A DNA stretch of 64,000 bases. Origin: Pseudomonadota bacterium (lineage in GTDB: Bacteria; Desulfobacterota; Desulfovibrionia; Desulfovibrionales; Desulfomicrobiaceae). A program made the position numbers and the translations under genes. The stretch lies in contig JAHIQM010000004.1 in NCBI GenBank assembly GCA_018902545.1, forward strand, positions 188,882 to 252,881, given 5' to 3'. This document shows, piece by piece, positions 1 to 9,717 of this stretch (positions within the stretch are counted from its first letter, which is position 1; each line of letters starts with the position of its first letter). The notes under the pieces were generated by a model. The model ran no database searches. It worked only from the letters and a program-made list of their open reading frames with translations, and had not been told where the DNA came from.

Positions 1-2046
1 TTGGACCTCACCGAGGCTCTTCTCGCCGCGCAGGATCTCGCCGACCATCTTCGACGCCTCGCAGGACGACTCATCAAGGCCCAGCACATTGGAAAGATAC
101 AGGAGCGGAATGAGCTCGCCGCGCAGCAACAGCACTTCGGCGTCACCCACCAGCTCCACCCGCTCGGTGATCTGGGCCACGGGGATGCGCAGCAGCTCGT
201 CCACATTGACCTGCGGAATGGCGTAACGCTCCTGGCCCACGGACACCAGAAGGCTCGGAATGATGGCAAGGGTCAGAGGCAGTTTGATGCGGATGGTCGT
301 CCCTTTGCCGCGCTCGGTCTCGATATCGACCTGGCCGCCAAGCTGATCCAGATTGGACTTGACCACATCCATGCCCACACCGCGCCCGGAAACGTCGGTG
401 ACCTGCTCGGCGGTGGACAGGCCGGGCAGAAAGATGAGGTTGGCCTTTTCCTTGTCGGACATGGACTTGGCCTGGTCCGGCGAGATGAGGCCGCGTGAAA
501 GGGCCTTGGCCACGATCTTGTCGGAATTGAGGCCGCCTCCGTCATCGACAATTTCAATAATGACCTGTCCGGCCTCGTGGTAGGCCTTGAGGACGATGGT
601 GCCCATGGCCGGCTTGCCTGCGGCCACGCGCACATCGGGCATCTCGATGCCATGGTCGGCGGAGTTGCGCACCAGATGAGTCAGCGGATCGCCCAGGCCC
701 TCGATGATGGTCTTGTCCAGCTCAACGTCGTTGCCTTCCAGCTGCAGGTCGATCTCCTTGCCCAGATTGCGGGCCAGGTCACGGACCACGCGCGGAAACT
801 TGTTGAAGATGTTGCCCACCGTCTGCATGCGGGTTAGCATGATGGTTTCCTGCAGCTCGGACGTGACCAGATCGATGCGCTGTCCGGCCACCTCGATCTG
901 GTGAATGGCATTGGATGAAATGGCCTGCATGAGCTGATTGCGGCTTAAGACCAGCTCCCCGGCCAGGTTCATCAGATCCTCCAGCAGGCTGACATGCACG
1001 CGCAGGGAATCGGGCTGGGTGATCGGGGACTTGGCCGCCCTGGGGTCCGCCTTGCGGCTTGCGTCATCGTCGGCCAAGGGCTGGGGCTCAGGCTGGGGCG
1101 CCGGATTCGAGACCGCGGCCGGGGCAGAGACCGGCGGGGGCGGATTCAACGCCGAAGCCAGGCTCTCCCCGCTGAAGAGTTCGGAAATCAGGGTATCAGT
1201 GCGGTCCTCGTCCGGCGTCTGCGGGGTCTGATTCAGAAGCTCGCGGGCGAAATCAACTGCGGGAGCTGGCTGGCGCGAGGGCAGATCGATGTTCAGGGTA
1301 GTGATGAACTCGCTGCCCAGGTCCAAAAGCGCGGGCATGATGTCATCCTCGACGATGGAACCAAAAAGCACGAAAAAGGGAATACGATTGGAAAATTCAT
1401 CGTCCTCCAGGGTCCCGATGGCCTCAAAATCGACTTTGAGATCGAGGATCACACCCGTGGAGTCCATGCCTTTGAGGATATCGAAAACGGTCTTGTTTTT
1501 GCGCTGCACATCGTGGATCAGATCGAATTCGAGCAGATACAGATTTTTCCCGCCCTTCTTGTTCTGGAGCAGGTCGAATTCAGCGACTTCAAAAACCAAC
1601 CGTCCTTTGCCGTCCCGGATCTCGACCCGGCGATCCACCGAAGCCTTCTCTTCGCCTTTGAGGTTGGCCGAAGCCGCCGCAGTCAGGGCCGCGACATGAT
1701 CGTCGATGTAGGCTTCGTTGCTCTCGGCCACGTTGGTGATCAGGTCGCGCAGCTTGTCGAAGGCCAAAAGGACAATATTGACCACTTCCGGCTCGGGCAC
1801 GAGCTCACGGTTGCGGACCATGTCCAGAATGTTTTCGATCTTGTGCCCAAGGTCCTTGATCTTGGTCAGCCCCAAAAACCCGGCACCACCCTTGATGGAG
1901 TGTGCCGCGCGAAAGACCTTGTTGACCAACTCCACATCGATATCAGCGCCAGCCTGCTCAATGGCCAACAAATCGTTCTCGATGTCCCCGAGGTGCTCGG
2001 CGGCTTCTTCCACGTACATTTGGAGAGTTTCGTCATCCATCATCAT
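1..2046 (-). CDS. cheA: Chemotaxis histidine kinase CheA (C-terminus runs off the window)
   Basis: Reverse-strand reading from ATG at 2046: MMMDDETLQMYVEEAAEHLGDIENDLLAIEQAGADIDVELVNKVFRAAHSIKGGAGFLGLT (Hpt domain), later GLSTAEQVTDVSGRGVGMDVVKSNLDQLGGQ (CheA HATPase). Not in the ORF track because it has no stop inside the window. Confidence 0.95.
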   Translation of the reverse strand, partial: MMMDDETLQMYVEEAAEHLGDIENDLLAIEQAGADIDVELVNKVFRAAHSIKGGAGFLGLTKIKDLGHKIENILDMVRNRELVPEPEVVNIVLLAFDKLRDLITNVAESNEAYIDDHVAALTAAASANLKGEEKASVDRRVEIRDGKGRLVFEVAEFDLLQNKKGGKNLYLLEFDLIHDVQRKNKTVFDILKGMDSTGVILDLKVDFEAIGTLEDDEFSNRIPFFVLFGSIVEDDIMPALLDLGSEFITTLNIDLPSRQPAPAVDFARELLNQTPQTPDEDRTDTLISELFSGESLASALNPPPPVSAPAAVSNPAPQPEPQPLADDDASRKADPRAAKSPITQPDSLRVHVSLLEDLMNLAGELVLSRNQLMQAISSNAIHQIEVAGQRIDLVTSELQETIMLTRMQTVGNIFNKFPRVVRDLARNLGKEIDLQLEGNDVELDKTIIEGLGDPLTHLVRNSADHGIEMPDVRVAAGKPAMGTIVLKAYHEAGQVIIEIVDDGGGLNSDKIVAKALSRGLISPDQAKSMSDKEKANLIFLPGLSTAEQVTDVSGRGVGMDVVKSNLDQLGGQVDIETERGKGTTIRIKLPLTLAIIPSLLVSVGQERYAIPQVNVDELLRIPVAQITERVELVGDAEVLLLRGELIPLLYLSNVLGLDESSCEASKMVGEILRGEKSLGEVQ

Positions 2047-2233
2047 TGTGCGAACTCCATGTAGATTTCAATTAATGGGGCCGACTCCAATATCTGCGGG
2101 TGCCGGTCGCAAGAGCATCGGCGCACCTGGACCCAGAAAATGCCCGCCCGGAAGGGCACGCTTCAGGAGGCTCAACTGCTCCATGATCCTGTGTCCGACA
2201 GCGTAAGCAAAACCCTGAGCCCACGTGGATCCG

Positions 2234-2536
2234 TCAAGAATCCAGGTTCAAATGTTGATCAAGGCGCATCGACTTGAAAAGCTTGACTATATTTTCGGAA
2301 GCATTGGCAACGACCAGCTTTCCGCCTATTTTTCTCATGGAGTTATGGGTGGCGATGACCACTCCGATGCCGATGGAATCCATCAAGGCCGCCCCGGTGA
2401 GATCGAGCCGCAGCTCCGCAGGCGACTCGGCGAGCACCGTGCCCAGTTCCTGCTTGAACCCCGGAACCATGGTGGACACCAGGTCCTGCCCCGGGGTGAT
2501 GGTGACAGTGCGTCCTTCGCGGAGAATAGCAGACAT
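2234..2536 (-). CDS. STAS-domain anti-sigma factor antagonist-like protein
   Basis: 100 aa ORF; LRLDLTGAALMDSIGIGVVIATHNSMRKIGGKLVVANASENIVKLFKSM is typical of STAS/SpoIIAA proteins; upstream of cheA on the same strand. Confidence 0.85.
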   Translation of the reverse strand: MSAILREGRTVTITPGQDLVSTMVPGFKQELGTVLAESPAELRLDLTGAALMDSIGIGVVIATHNSMRKIGGKLVVANASENIVKLFKSMRLDQHLNLDS

Positions 2537-2847
2537 AGGTTACTCCTTGAAACAATAATCATGACCAAGACGATCTTCTTACACAGGGATCCGTACGATA
2601 TCAATCTACATGACTGGGGATATTTTGCAACAAATTCTGATCGTTGCTCCCAAATTTCCGTATTCCAACACAGACTGTCCGAATAATGTCATACACGGCG
2701 GGCTCAATAGGCGCCTTTGCCGCAGCAAAAAAAATCCGCCGTACTCTTGTCAATGTTCTGAATTTCTGAAAAATAAAAATACCTTGTCCGCTGCCTTCGA
2801 AAAGACGTAAACGAACCACTACCCATAATCCAAAACAAATAGTCCCG

Positions 2848-4956
2848 ATGATTGCAAAACCGACCGCCCTTGAGCCAAGCCTTATCCCGGACAAGACCAG
2901 CATCCTGCTGGTCGAGGACAACGCTATTGTCGCCTTCGACATGCAGCAACGATTGCAAAAACTCGGTTACCATGTCCAGGGCACCGTCGCCTCCGGCGAG
3001 GAGGCCATTAAGGCCGTATCCAGGCGGGCACCCTCGCTCATCCTCATGGATATCTTCCTTGACGGAAAGATCGACGGCATCGAGGCGGCCAAGGCCATCC
3101 TTGAAAATGCGCAGATCCCCATCATCTTCCTCACCGGTCATGATGACGAACAGACCCTGAACCGCGCCAAGATCACCGAAACCTTTGGCTACATCATCAA
3201 GCCCGCCGAATCCCGCGACCTGCACGTGGCCATTGAAATCGCCCTTTACAAACACGCCGCGGCCCAGGCCCTGCAAAAAAGCGAACAGCAGTACAGGCTG
3301 CTGTTTGACTCCATGCTCAACGGCTTCGCCCTGCACGAAGTAGTGCTCAGCGACGCCGGTCGCCCGGCGGACCTCCTTTTCCTGGACGTCAATCCGGCCT
3401 TTGCCAGTTTCTTCGACCTGCCCGCAAAAGACATCATCGGACGCAGCCTGCGCCAGCTTTCGGACAGGGTCGAACCCTACTGGATAGACGTTCTTTCCAA
3501 GACCGCCATGAGCCGCGAGTCGATCCGCTTCGACAGCTTCGCGGGCTTCGTGGACAAGCATTTCTCCGTTGTCGCGTTCAGCCCTCAGCCACGCCAGGTG
3601 GCTGCCATATTCGAAGACACCACCAGGCGCAAGGACGCCGAGAAACACCTGCAGCACCGCACCTTCCACGACGCCCTGACCAACCTTCCCAACCGCGCCC
3701 TGTGCCTGGACCGCATCAAGCAGGCCATGGAGCGCAGCCAGGTGCGCGAGGATTACCTTTTTGCCGTGGTGCAGGTGGACATAGATCGTTTCAAGGATGT
3801 CAACGACAGTCTCGGCCATCTGGTCGGCGACCAGCTGCTCCAGTCTGTCGGCAGGATATTGCTCGAAACGGTGTCGGCCATCGACACCGTGTCCCGGCTC
3901 GGGGATGACGAATTCGTAGTGCTGCTGGAGGAATTGCCCTCCAAGAAGACCGGCGCGGCAACCATCAAGAAAATAAAGGCCGCCCTGAACGACAACCTGG
4001 ACATTGAGAACCACTCCATTCACATCAGCGCCTGCCTGGGCGCCCTCTTCGGGCCCAACGACTACCATTCGCCCGAAAATTATCTGCAGGGTGCCAACAT
4101 CGCCTTGCGCCATGCTCAGGAGCAAGGCCTCGATCAACTGCGTTTCTACGCCACGGAGATGCAGGACAAGGCCCTCAAAAAACTGGATACCGAGACGCGG
4201 CTACGCAACGCCATCCGCGAAAACGAATTTCATCTCGCCCTGCAGCCCATCTTTTTCATCGGCCAGAGCCCGATTTTGAGCGGCTTCGAAGCCCTGCTGC
4301 GCTGGAAGCCCAAGGACAAGGGCTGGGTGCCGCCCAGTGAATTCATCCCCATCGCGGAACAGACCGGGCTCATTCTGCCCATCGGACAGTGGGTGCTTGA
4401 ACAGTCATGCAAGGTGCTGAGCTCCTGGGCCGAAAAATATCCCGGCAACGAGCTGAGCATTTCCGTCAATCTGTCCGCGCGACAGTTCTCAAGTCCCGAT
4501 CTGGTGCAGAACCTTTTCGACTGCCTGCGCCTCAACCGTGTCAATCCCTCGCAGATCAAGCTCGAAATCACGGAAAGCGACGTCATGACCAATCCCGAAG
4601 CCACCATCCAGAAACTGCGCCTCATGAAAGAGCTGGGGGTGGCCATCCTGGTCGATGATTTTGGCACCGGCTACTCATCCATGAGCTACCTGCAGCGCTT
4701 CCCCATCGACACCCTCAAGATCGATCGCAGTTTCGTGACCCAGCTCGACAAGCACGCCAACCGCGTCATCGTGCGCACTATCGTCAACCTGGCGCACAGC
4801 CTGGGTTTGTCCGTGGTGGCCGAAGGCATCGAGACCGAGCCCCAGTATCTCGCGCTGCGGGAAATGGGCTGCGAATTTGCCCAGGGCTACCATTTCTCAA
4901 GGCCCATCCTGCCCGATCAGGTCGACGAATTCATCGCCCTGCACCTCAAAAAATAA
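2848..4956 (+). CDS. Response regulator with PAS, GGDEF and EAL domains
   Basis: REC (ILLVEDNAIVAFDMQ...LILMDIFLDGKIDG...KPAE), PAS-like middle, degenerate GGDEF (RLGDDEF), intact EAL motifs (EALLRW, KLEITES, DDFGTGYSS, VAEGIET). Confidence 0.93.
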   Translation: MIAKPTALEPSLIPDKTSILLVEDNAIVAFDMQQRLQKLGYHVQGTVASGEEAIKAVSRRAPSLILMDIFLDGKIDGIEAAKAILENAQIPIIFLTGHDDEQTLNRAKITETFGYIIKPAESRDLHVAIEIALYKHAAAQALQKSEQQYRLLFDSMLNGFALHEVVLSDAGRPADLLFLDVNPAFASFFDLPAKDIIGRSLRQLSDRVEPYWIDVLSKTAMSRESIRFDSFAGFVDKHFSVVAFSPQPRQVAAIFEDTTRRKDAEKHLQHRTFHDALTNLPNRALCLDRIKQAMERSQVREDYLFAVVQVDIDRFKDVNDSLGHLVGDQLLQSVGRILLETVSAIDTVSRLGDDEFVVLLEELPSKKTGAATIKKIKAALNDNLDIENHSIHISACLGALFGPNDYHSPENYLQGANIALRHAQEQGLDQLRFYATEMQDKALKKLDTETRLRNAIRENEFHLALQPIFFIGQSPILSGFEALLRWKPKDKGWVPPSEFIPIAEQTGLILPIGQWVLEQSCKVLSSWAEKYPGNELSISVNLSARQFSSPDLVQNLFDCLRLNRVNPSQIKLEITESDVMTNPEATIQKLRLMKELGVAILVDDFGTGYSSMSYLQRFPIDTLKIDRSFVTQLDKHANRVIVRTIVNLAHSLGLSVVAEGIETEPQYLALREMGCEFAQGYHFSRPILPDQVDEFIALHLKK

Positions 4957-4989
4957 GGGCGCTTCCGTTTTCGATACGGCAGCGCCCTT
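4955..4989. terminator. Bidirectional hairpin terminator between convergent genes
   Basis: AAGGGCGCT...AGCGCCCTT inverted repeat at the stop of the GGDEF/EAL gene, facing the end of the FAD dehydrogenase gene. Confidence 0.6.
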
Positions 4990-5015
4990 GCTCGCGTTCT
5001 TCCCGCGTAAAACAA

Positions 5016-6401
5016 CTATCCCTTGGCCAGAATGCTCTTGGCCGGGATGAGTCCTGTGGCGGCGGCGGAAACAATGTTCCCGGCCACACCCGGCCCGTCG
5101 CCGGCCACGAACAGGCCCTTGATGGCCGTCTCCAGATTCTCGTCGCACTCCACTTGGGTGGCGAAAAACTTGATTTCCGGCGCGTACAGGAGCGTCTCGT
5201 CGTTGGCCACGCCCGGCACGACCTGATTGAGTTTTTCAAGCCCCTCCACCAGGTTGGTCAGGATGCGCTCGGGCAGGGCCATGGCGATGTCGCCGCAGAC
5301 CACCTTCTTGAGCGTCGGTTCGATGTAGCTGTTGCGGATGCGGTTCCAGGTGGAGCGACGACCGCGCTTTAAGTCTCCAAAGCGCTGCAGGATGGGCTTG
5401 CCCCCGCCGATGAGCGTGGCCAGGCGGCCGATGGACTCGCCGTAGGCCTGGTTGTCGGTCACCGGTTCATTCAGGACGACCTTGGACAGAAAGGCGAAGT
5501 TGGTGTTCTCGCTTTTTTTGTCCATGTAGGCGTGGCCGTTGACGCAGACGAAATCCTGGTAATTTTCCTGCGCGATGAACCCGCCGTAATTGGTGCAAAA
5601 GGTGCGGGTCAGGTCATCGTACTTGGAGGTACGGATAAAGAAAGTCGGGTCGTAGATGATGGAGCACAGGTCCTGCATGATCTCGTTGTGGACCTCCACG
5701 CGCACGCCGACCTCGATGCCGCGCTGGGTCACTTCCAGCCCGTGGCGCTGCACAAGCTGCCCGACCCACTCCGCCCCCACCCGGCCCGGGGCGAGAATGA
5801 CGCTTTTCGCCAGGTACTCGCCTTTGGCCGTGGTCACGCCGCGCACCTGGCCGTCCTTTACCAGGATGTCGACCACCTCTTCCTTGACGCGCACGGTCAC
5901 GCCCTTGGACTTGATGTATTCGACCATGCCGGTGATATGGCCGGGCAGGTTGTCGCTGCCGAGGTGCTTCTGCTTGATGACCAGAAGATCGATGCCGAAC
6001 TTCCTGGCCTCCTTGCGGATGGAGCGGGCCTCGTCGATGTTGGTCGGGTAAACCTTGCCGTCCATGTTGAAACGGTTGAAGATGCCTTCGGTCTCGTCGA
6101 TGAGCGCCGTGGCCTTGCCCAGGCTCATGAACTGGGTCAGATCGGTCTTGCCCAGCTTGGGGATGAAGTTCAGCTTGCCGTCGGAAAAGAGCCCGGCCCC
6201 GCCCATGCCCGAGAGGATGTTGCAGGGCTTGCAGTGGATGCAATCCTGCTCCCCGGTCATGGGACAATTGCGGATCAGGGAATCACGGCCCTTCTCGATG
6301 AGGAGCACGTCAAGGCTGGAGTGTTCAGCCAGATAGAAGGCCGCGAACAGACCCGCCGGGCCGCCGCCGACAATGATCACATCATGGATTTTCTTGGGCA
6401 T
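5016..6401 (-). CDS. FAD-dependent dehydrogenase (NAD(P)/FAD oxidoreductase)
   Basis: 461 aa; N-terminal Rossmann DVIIVGGGPAGLFAAFYLAE and C-terminal GLFVAGDGPGVAGNIVSAAATGLIPAKSI. Confidence 0.88.
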   Translation of the reverse strand: MPKKIHDVIIVGGGPAGLFAAFYLAEHSSLDVLLIEKGRDSLIRNCPMTGEQDCIHCKPCNILSGMGGAGLFSDGKLNFIPKLGKTDLTQFMSLGKATALIDETEGIFNRFNMDGKVYPTNIDEARSIRKEARKFGIDLLVIKQKHLGSDNLPGHITGMVEYIKSKGVTVRVKEEVVDILVKDGQVRGVTTAKGEYLAKSVILAPGRVGAEWVGQLVQRHGLEVTQRGIEVGVRVEVHNEIMQDLCSIIYDPTFFIRTSKYDDLTRTFCTNYGGFIAQENYQDFVCVNGHAYMDKKSENTNFAFLSKVVLNEPVTDNQAYGESIGRLATLIGGGKPILQRFGDLKRGRRSTWNRIRNSYIEPTLKKVVCGDIAMALPERILTNLVEGLEKLNQVVPGVANDETLLYAPEIKFFATQVECDENLETAIKGLFVAGDGPGVAGNIVSAAATGLIPAKSILAKG

Positions 6402-6403
6402 GA

Positions 6404-8245
6404 CTACTTTCCTTCAGATTTCTTCTTGCGCGCGGACGTGGTGTGGCGCTTCTGGGCGCAAAGTTCGATCTTGCGCAAGCGGATGTTCTGCGGGGTGATC
6501 TCGACCATTTCGTCGTCGCGGATGAAGTTGAGTGCCATTTCCAGCGTCATGGGCAGCACGGGAGTGAGGATGATGGCCTCATCCTTGCCCGAGGCGCGCA
6601 TGTTGGTCAGCTTCTTTTCCTTGCACGGGTTCACGTCAATGTCGTTGTCGCGGTTATGTTCGCCGACGATCATGCCCTCGTAGACCGCGTCGCCGGGCCG
6701 GATGAACATGCGCCCGCGCGGATCCAGATTGAAGATGGCGTAGGGCACGGCCTGGCCCTGGCGGTCGGAGACGATGGAACCCGAGAAGCGGGTTGGAAAA
6801 TCACCGCGATACTCTCCGTAGCCGTCGAACAGGGAGTTCATGATGCCCGTGCCCTTGGTGTCGGTCAGAAACTCGTCCCGGTAGCCGATGAGCGCTCGCG
6901 AAGGCACGGAAAATTCCATGCGCACGCGGCCCCCGCCGTTGTTGACCAGGTTCAGGAGCTTGCCGCGACGCATGGACAGTTTCTCCGTGACCACGCCCAT
7001 GAAGGCCTCATCGCAGTCGACGTAGACGTGCTCCATGGGTTCCAGGAGCTTGCCGCCGTCCTTCTTGTAAATGACTTCGGGCCGCCCCACGCCCAGCTCG
7101 AACCCTTCACGGCGCATGGTTTCGATGATGATGGCCAACTGGAATTCACCACGGCCCTTGACGACCATGGAGTCCTTGTCCTCACTCTCCTCGACCTCGA
7201 TGGCCACGTTGGTCAGGGCCTCCTTCTCCAGGCGGTCCTTGATCTTGCGCGACTGCACGATCTTGCCTTCGCGCCCGGCAAAGGGGGAGGTGTTGATGGT
7301 GAAGCGCATGGATACGGTGGGTTCGTCCACATCGAGGCGCTTCAGGCGCACCGGAAATTCCTTCAGACAGATGGTGTCGCCGATGCTGACCTTGCTTAGG
7401 CCCGCCAGGACCACAATATCGCCCATTTCGACAACTGCCTGGTCCTTGAGCTGCATGCCCTCGTAAGCCTGAACCTTGTTCGGGCGAAAGGCGAGCTGGT
7501 CATTTTCGCCCATGCACAGCAGATCGACCTTTTCCTGGAGCACCCCGGCCTTGATCTTGCCGATGACCAGGCGGCCCAGATAGTCTGAGTAGCCGAGGTC
7601 GGAGACGAGCATCTGGAAAGGCGCTTCAGGGTCGAAACGCGGACCGGAGATGCGTTCGAGGATCAGGTCGAAGAGACAGGACAGATCCTTGCCCGGCTCT
7701 TCCAGCACAGGGGAAGCCACTCCGTCGCGACCGATGGCATAGAGCACGGGAAATTCAAGCTGATCTTCGTCAGCCCCGAGGTCGATGAACAGGTCGTAGA
7801 CCTCGTCCAGCACTTCCTGGGGACGGGCGTCGGCGCGGTCGATCTTGTTGACGACCACAAGGATGGGCAGACTCGCGTCCAGCGCTTTTTTGAGCACAAA
7901 ACGGGTCTGGGGCAGCGGGCCTTCGGAGGAGTCCACCAGCAGCACCGCACCGTCGACCATGGACAGGGCGCGCTCCACTTCCCCGCCGAAATCGGCGTGG
8001 CCGGGGGTATCGACGATGTTGATCTTCACGCCCTTCCAGCGCACGGAACAGTTTTTCGCCGCGATGGTGATGCCGCGTTCCCGTTCCAGATCCATGGAAT
8101 CCATGACGCGGTCGTCCATGGCCTGATTGTCCCGGAAGACTCCGGATTGCCGGAACATGACGTCGACCAGGGTGGTCTTGCCATGGTCAACGTGCGCGAT
8201 GATTGCGATATTTCTGATCTTGTCGTTAATTTGCTTGCTGGGCAT
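6404..8245 (-). CDS. typA: Ribosome-associated GTPase TypA/BipA
   Basis: [53 protein letters not shown]; full length with EF-G-like C-terminal domains. Confidence 0.97.
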   Translation of the reverse strand: MPSKQINDKIRNIAIIAHVDHGKTTLVDVMFRQSGVFRDNQAMDDRVMDSMDLERERGITIAAKNCSVRWKGVKINIVDTPGHADFGGEVERALSMVDGAVLLVDSSEGPLPQTRFVLKKALDASLPILVVVNKIDRADARPQEVLDEVYDLFIDLGADEDQLEFPVLYAIGRDGVASPVLEEPGKDLSCLFDLILERISGPRFDPEAPFQMLVSDLGYSDYLGRLVIGKIKAGVLQEKVDLLCMGENDQLAFRPNKVQAYEGMQLKDQAVVEMGDIVVLAGLSKVSIGDTICLKEFPVRLKRLDVDEPTVSMRFTINTSPFAGREGKIVQSRKIKDRLEKEALTNVAIEVEESEDKDSMVVKGRGEFQLAIIIETMRREGFELGVGRPEVIYKKDGGKLLEPMEHVYVDCDEAFMGVVTEKLSMRRGKLLNLVNNGGGRVRMEFSVPSRALIGYRDEFLTDTKGTGIMNSLFDGYGEYRGDFPTRFSGSIVSDRQGQAVPYAIFNLDPRGRMFIRPGDAVYEGMIVGEHNRDNDIDVNPCKEKKLTNMRASGKDEAIILTPVLPMTLEMALNFIRDDEMVEITPQNIRLRKIELCAQKRHTTSARKKKSEGK

Positions 8246-8454
8246 GTTTTCCTCGTAGAGCATAAAAAACGGCTTCCTTGACTGAAGCCGACGTGGAGAC
8301 GACCGTACGTCACACGACGCACGACACTATTTTTCCATTACGCCTACCTTTTGTACGGCGTCAAGAAGGAAAGAAACGGAAAAACGGATCTTTTCGAAGG
8401 CGCGAATTCGGACAGAAGGCCTGCGCAGGCCGCATGGCAAGAAAAAGGCCGTGC

Positions 8455-8892
8455 TTACTTGAAAATCCCGCAGCGCATGTTGCGAATGGCATCCTTGAAC
8501 TGGATCTCGACAGTGCAGGGCTTCATGGCTTTTAAAACATAGCCCAGACCGAAAGACGGATGCTCGATGACATCACCCACCCCAAACGTCCGTTCCATGG
8601 AATACTGTAGGGGCTTGGCACAAGGGGAAACCATCTTTTCCCACTGTTCAGCCAGGGCCTGGGCCTGTCTGGTGGACGCCAGGGCAGCCTTCTTGGGACG
8701 CGGCGCGGCGGGCTTCTTGACCTTGGGCTCGGCCTTGGGAGAAACAAAGGCATGCCTGGCCTTGCAGACCTTGCACTCGACCTTGGAAATCTTCTCGCCG
8801 ACCATGACTACCACATAGTGATCGGTCACGGTCTTGCATTTCTTGCACTGGGATTCAACGGAACTGCCTGCTTCTATTTGATGTTCTGTCAT
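8455..8892 (-). CDS. Uncharacterised protein: zinc ribbon plus Tudor/CarD-like C-terminal segment
   Basis: MTEHQIEAGSSVESQCKKCKTVTDHYVVVMVGEKISKVECKVCKARHAF (two CxxC pairs) and C-terminal FGVGDVIEHPSFGLGYVLKAMKPCTVEIQFKDAIRNMRC. Start set at MTEHQ because it follows GGAGTGTTC. Confidence 0.75.
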   Translation of the reverse strand: MTEHQIEAGSSVESQCKKCKTVTDHYVVVMVGEKISKVECKVCKARHAFVSPKAEPKVKKPAAPRPKKAALASTRQAQALAEQWEKMVSPCAKPLQYSMERTFGVGDVIEHPSFGLGYVLKAMKPCTVEIQFKDAIRNMRCGIFK

Positions 8893-8918
8893 GAACACTC
8901 CTTCAATAAACGGTGCGG

Positions 8919-8950
8919 AAAAAAAAGCCACAAGGGAAAAACCTTGTGGC
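8919..8950 (-). terminator. Terminator-like hairpin plus T-run in the leader of the 8455..8892 gene
   Basis: Reverse strand GCCACAAGG-TTTTTC-CCTTGTGGC followed by TTTTTTTT, about 30 nt upstream of the start codon. Confidence 0.55.
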
Positions 8951-9095
8951 ATGTTCTCTATTTGAAGATCCTACCCGCTTACCGCGCGAGAGGCAATGGC
9001 CGAGTTTGGGTCATTCTTCACCCTCACAGTGCACGGTCAGCGTCCATAATTTCCCCACTGGACTTTTGCCGTGCGCCTTTGTAGCCACCACCCCC

Positions 9096-9560
9096 ATGAC
9101 CCCCGCCATCAACGCCGCCAAGAAAGCCCGCATCGCTTTTGTCGTACGCGAGTACGCCCATGATCCGTCATGCACGTCCTACGGGCTGGAAGCTGCCGAG
9201 AAACTGGGCGCTGATCCTGCTCGGGTTTTCAAGACCCTGGTCGCGGACCTCGGCGGCGAACTGGTAGTGGCCGTCATCCCCGTTTCGGCCATGCTCGGCA
9301 TGAAACTTCTGGCCAAGGCCGCCGGGGCCAAGAAGGCGGCCATGGCCGAAGCGGCCCTGGTGGAGCGGACCACCGGCTACATCCTGGGTGGGGTCAGCCC
9401 TCTGGGCCAGAAAAAGCGGCTGCGGACATTCGTCGACGCCTCGGCCCAACCCCACCCCACCATCCTGGTCAGCGGCGGGCGTCGCGGCCTGGACATCGAA
9501 ATCGCTCCGTTGGATCTCGCGCGTATGACCGCCGCCACATTTGCCCCGCTCGTGCAATAA
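9096..9560 (+). CDS. ybaK: YbaK/EbsC-family Cys-tRNA(Pro) deacylase
   Basis: MTPAINAAKKARIAFVVREYAHDP...GLEAAEKLGADPARVFKTLVADLGGELVVAVIPVSAMLGMKLLAKAAGAKKAAMAE...TGYILGGVSPLGQKKRLRTFVD. Confidence 0.92.
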   Translation: MTPAINAAKKARIAFVVREYAHDPSCTSYGLEAAEKLGADPARVFKTLVADLGGELVVAVIPVSAMLGMKLLAKAAGAKKAAMAEAALVERTTGYILGGVSPLGQKKRLRTFVDASAQPHPTILVSGGRRGLDIEIAPLDLARMTAATFAPLVQ

Positions 9561-9717
9561 CGGCTCATCCCGCCGCAATCTGGGGCAGCTTTAGACTTGT
9601 GTACAAGCCCATGAACACAAATCCGATGCTGAGCGGGCGGCGCCACACATTTTTGTCATACATTTCTGTCTCTTGACATGGTTCCCGTTCTGAGGCTTAA
9701 AGTCGGAGCATTGATCC

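Noticed and set aside
994-2064. 356-aa plus-strand ORF
   Set aside because: Antisense to cheA, which is missing from the ORF track only because it is truncated at the window edge.
2704-4137. 477-aa reverse-strand ORF
   Set aside because: Antisense to the well-supported REC-GGDEF-EAL gene; composition is typical of GC-rich shadow ORFs and no domain is recognisable.
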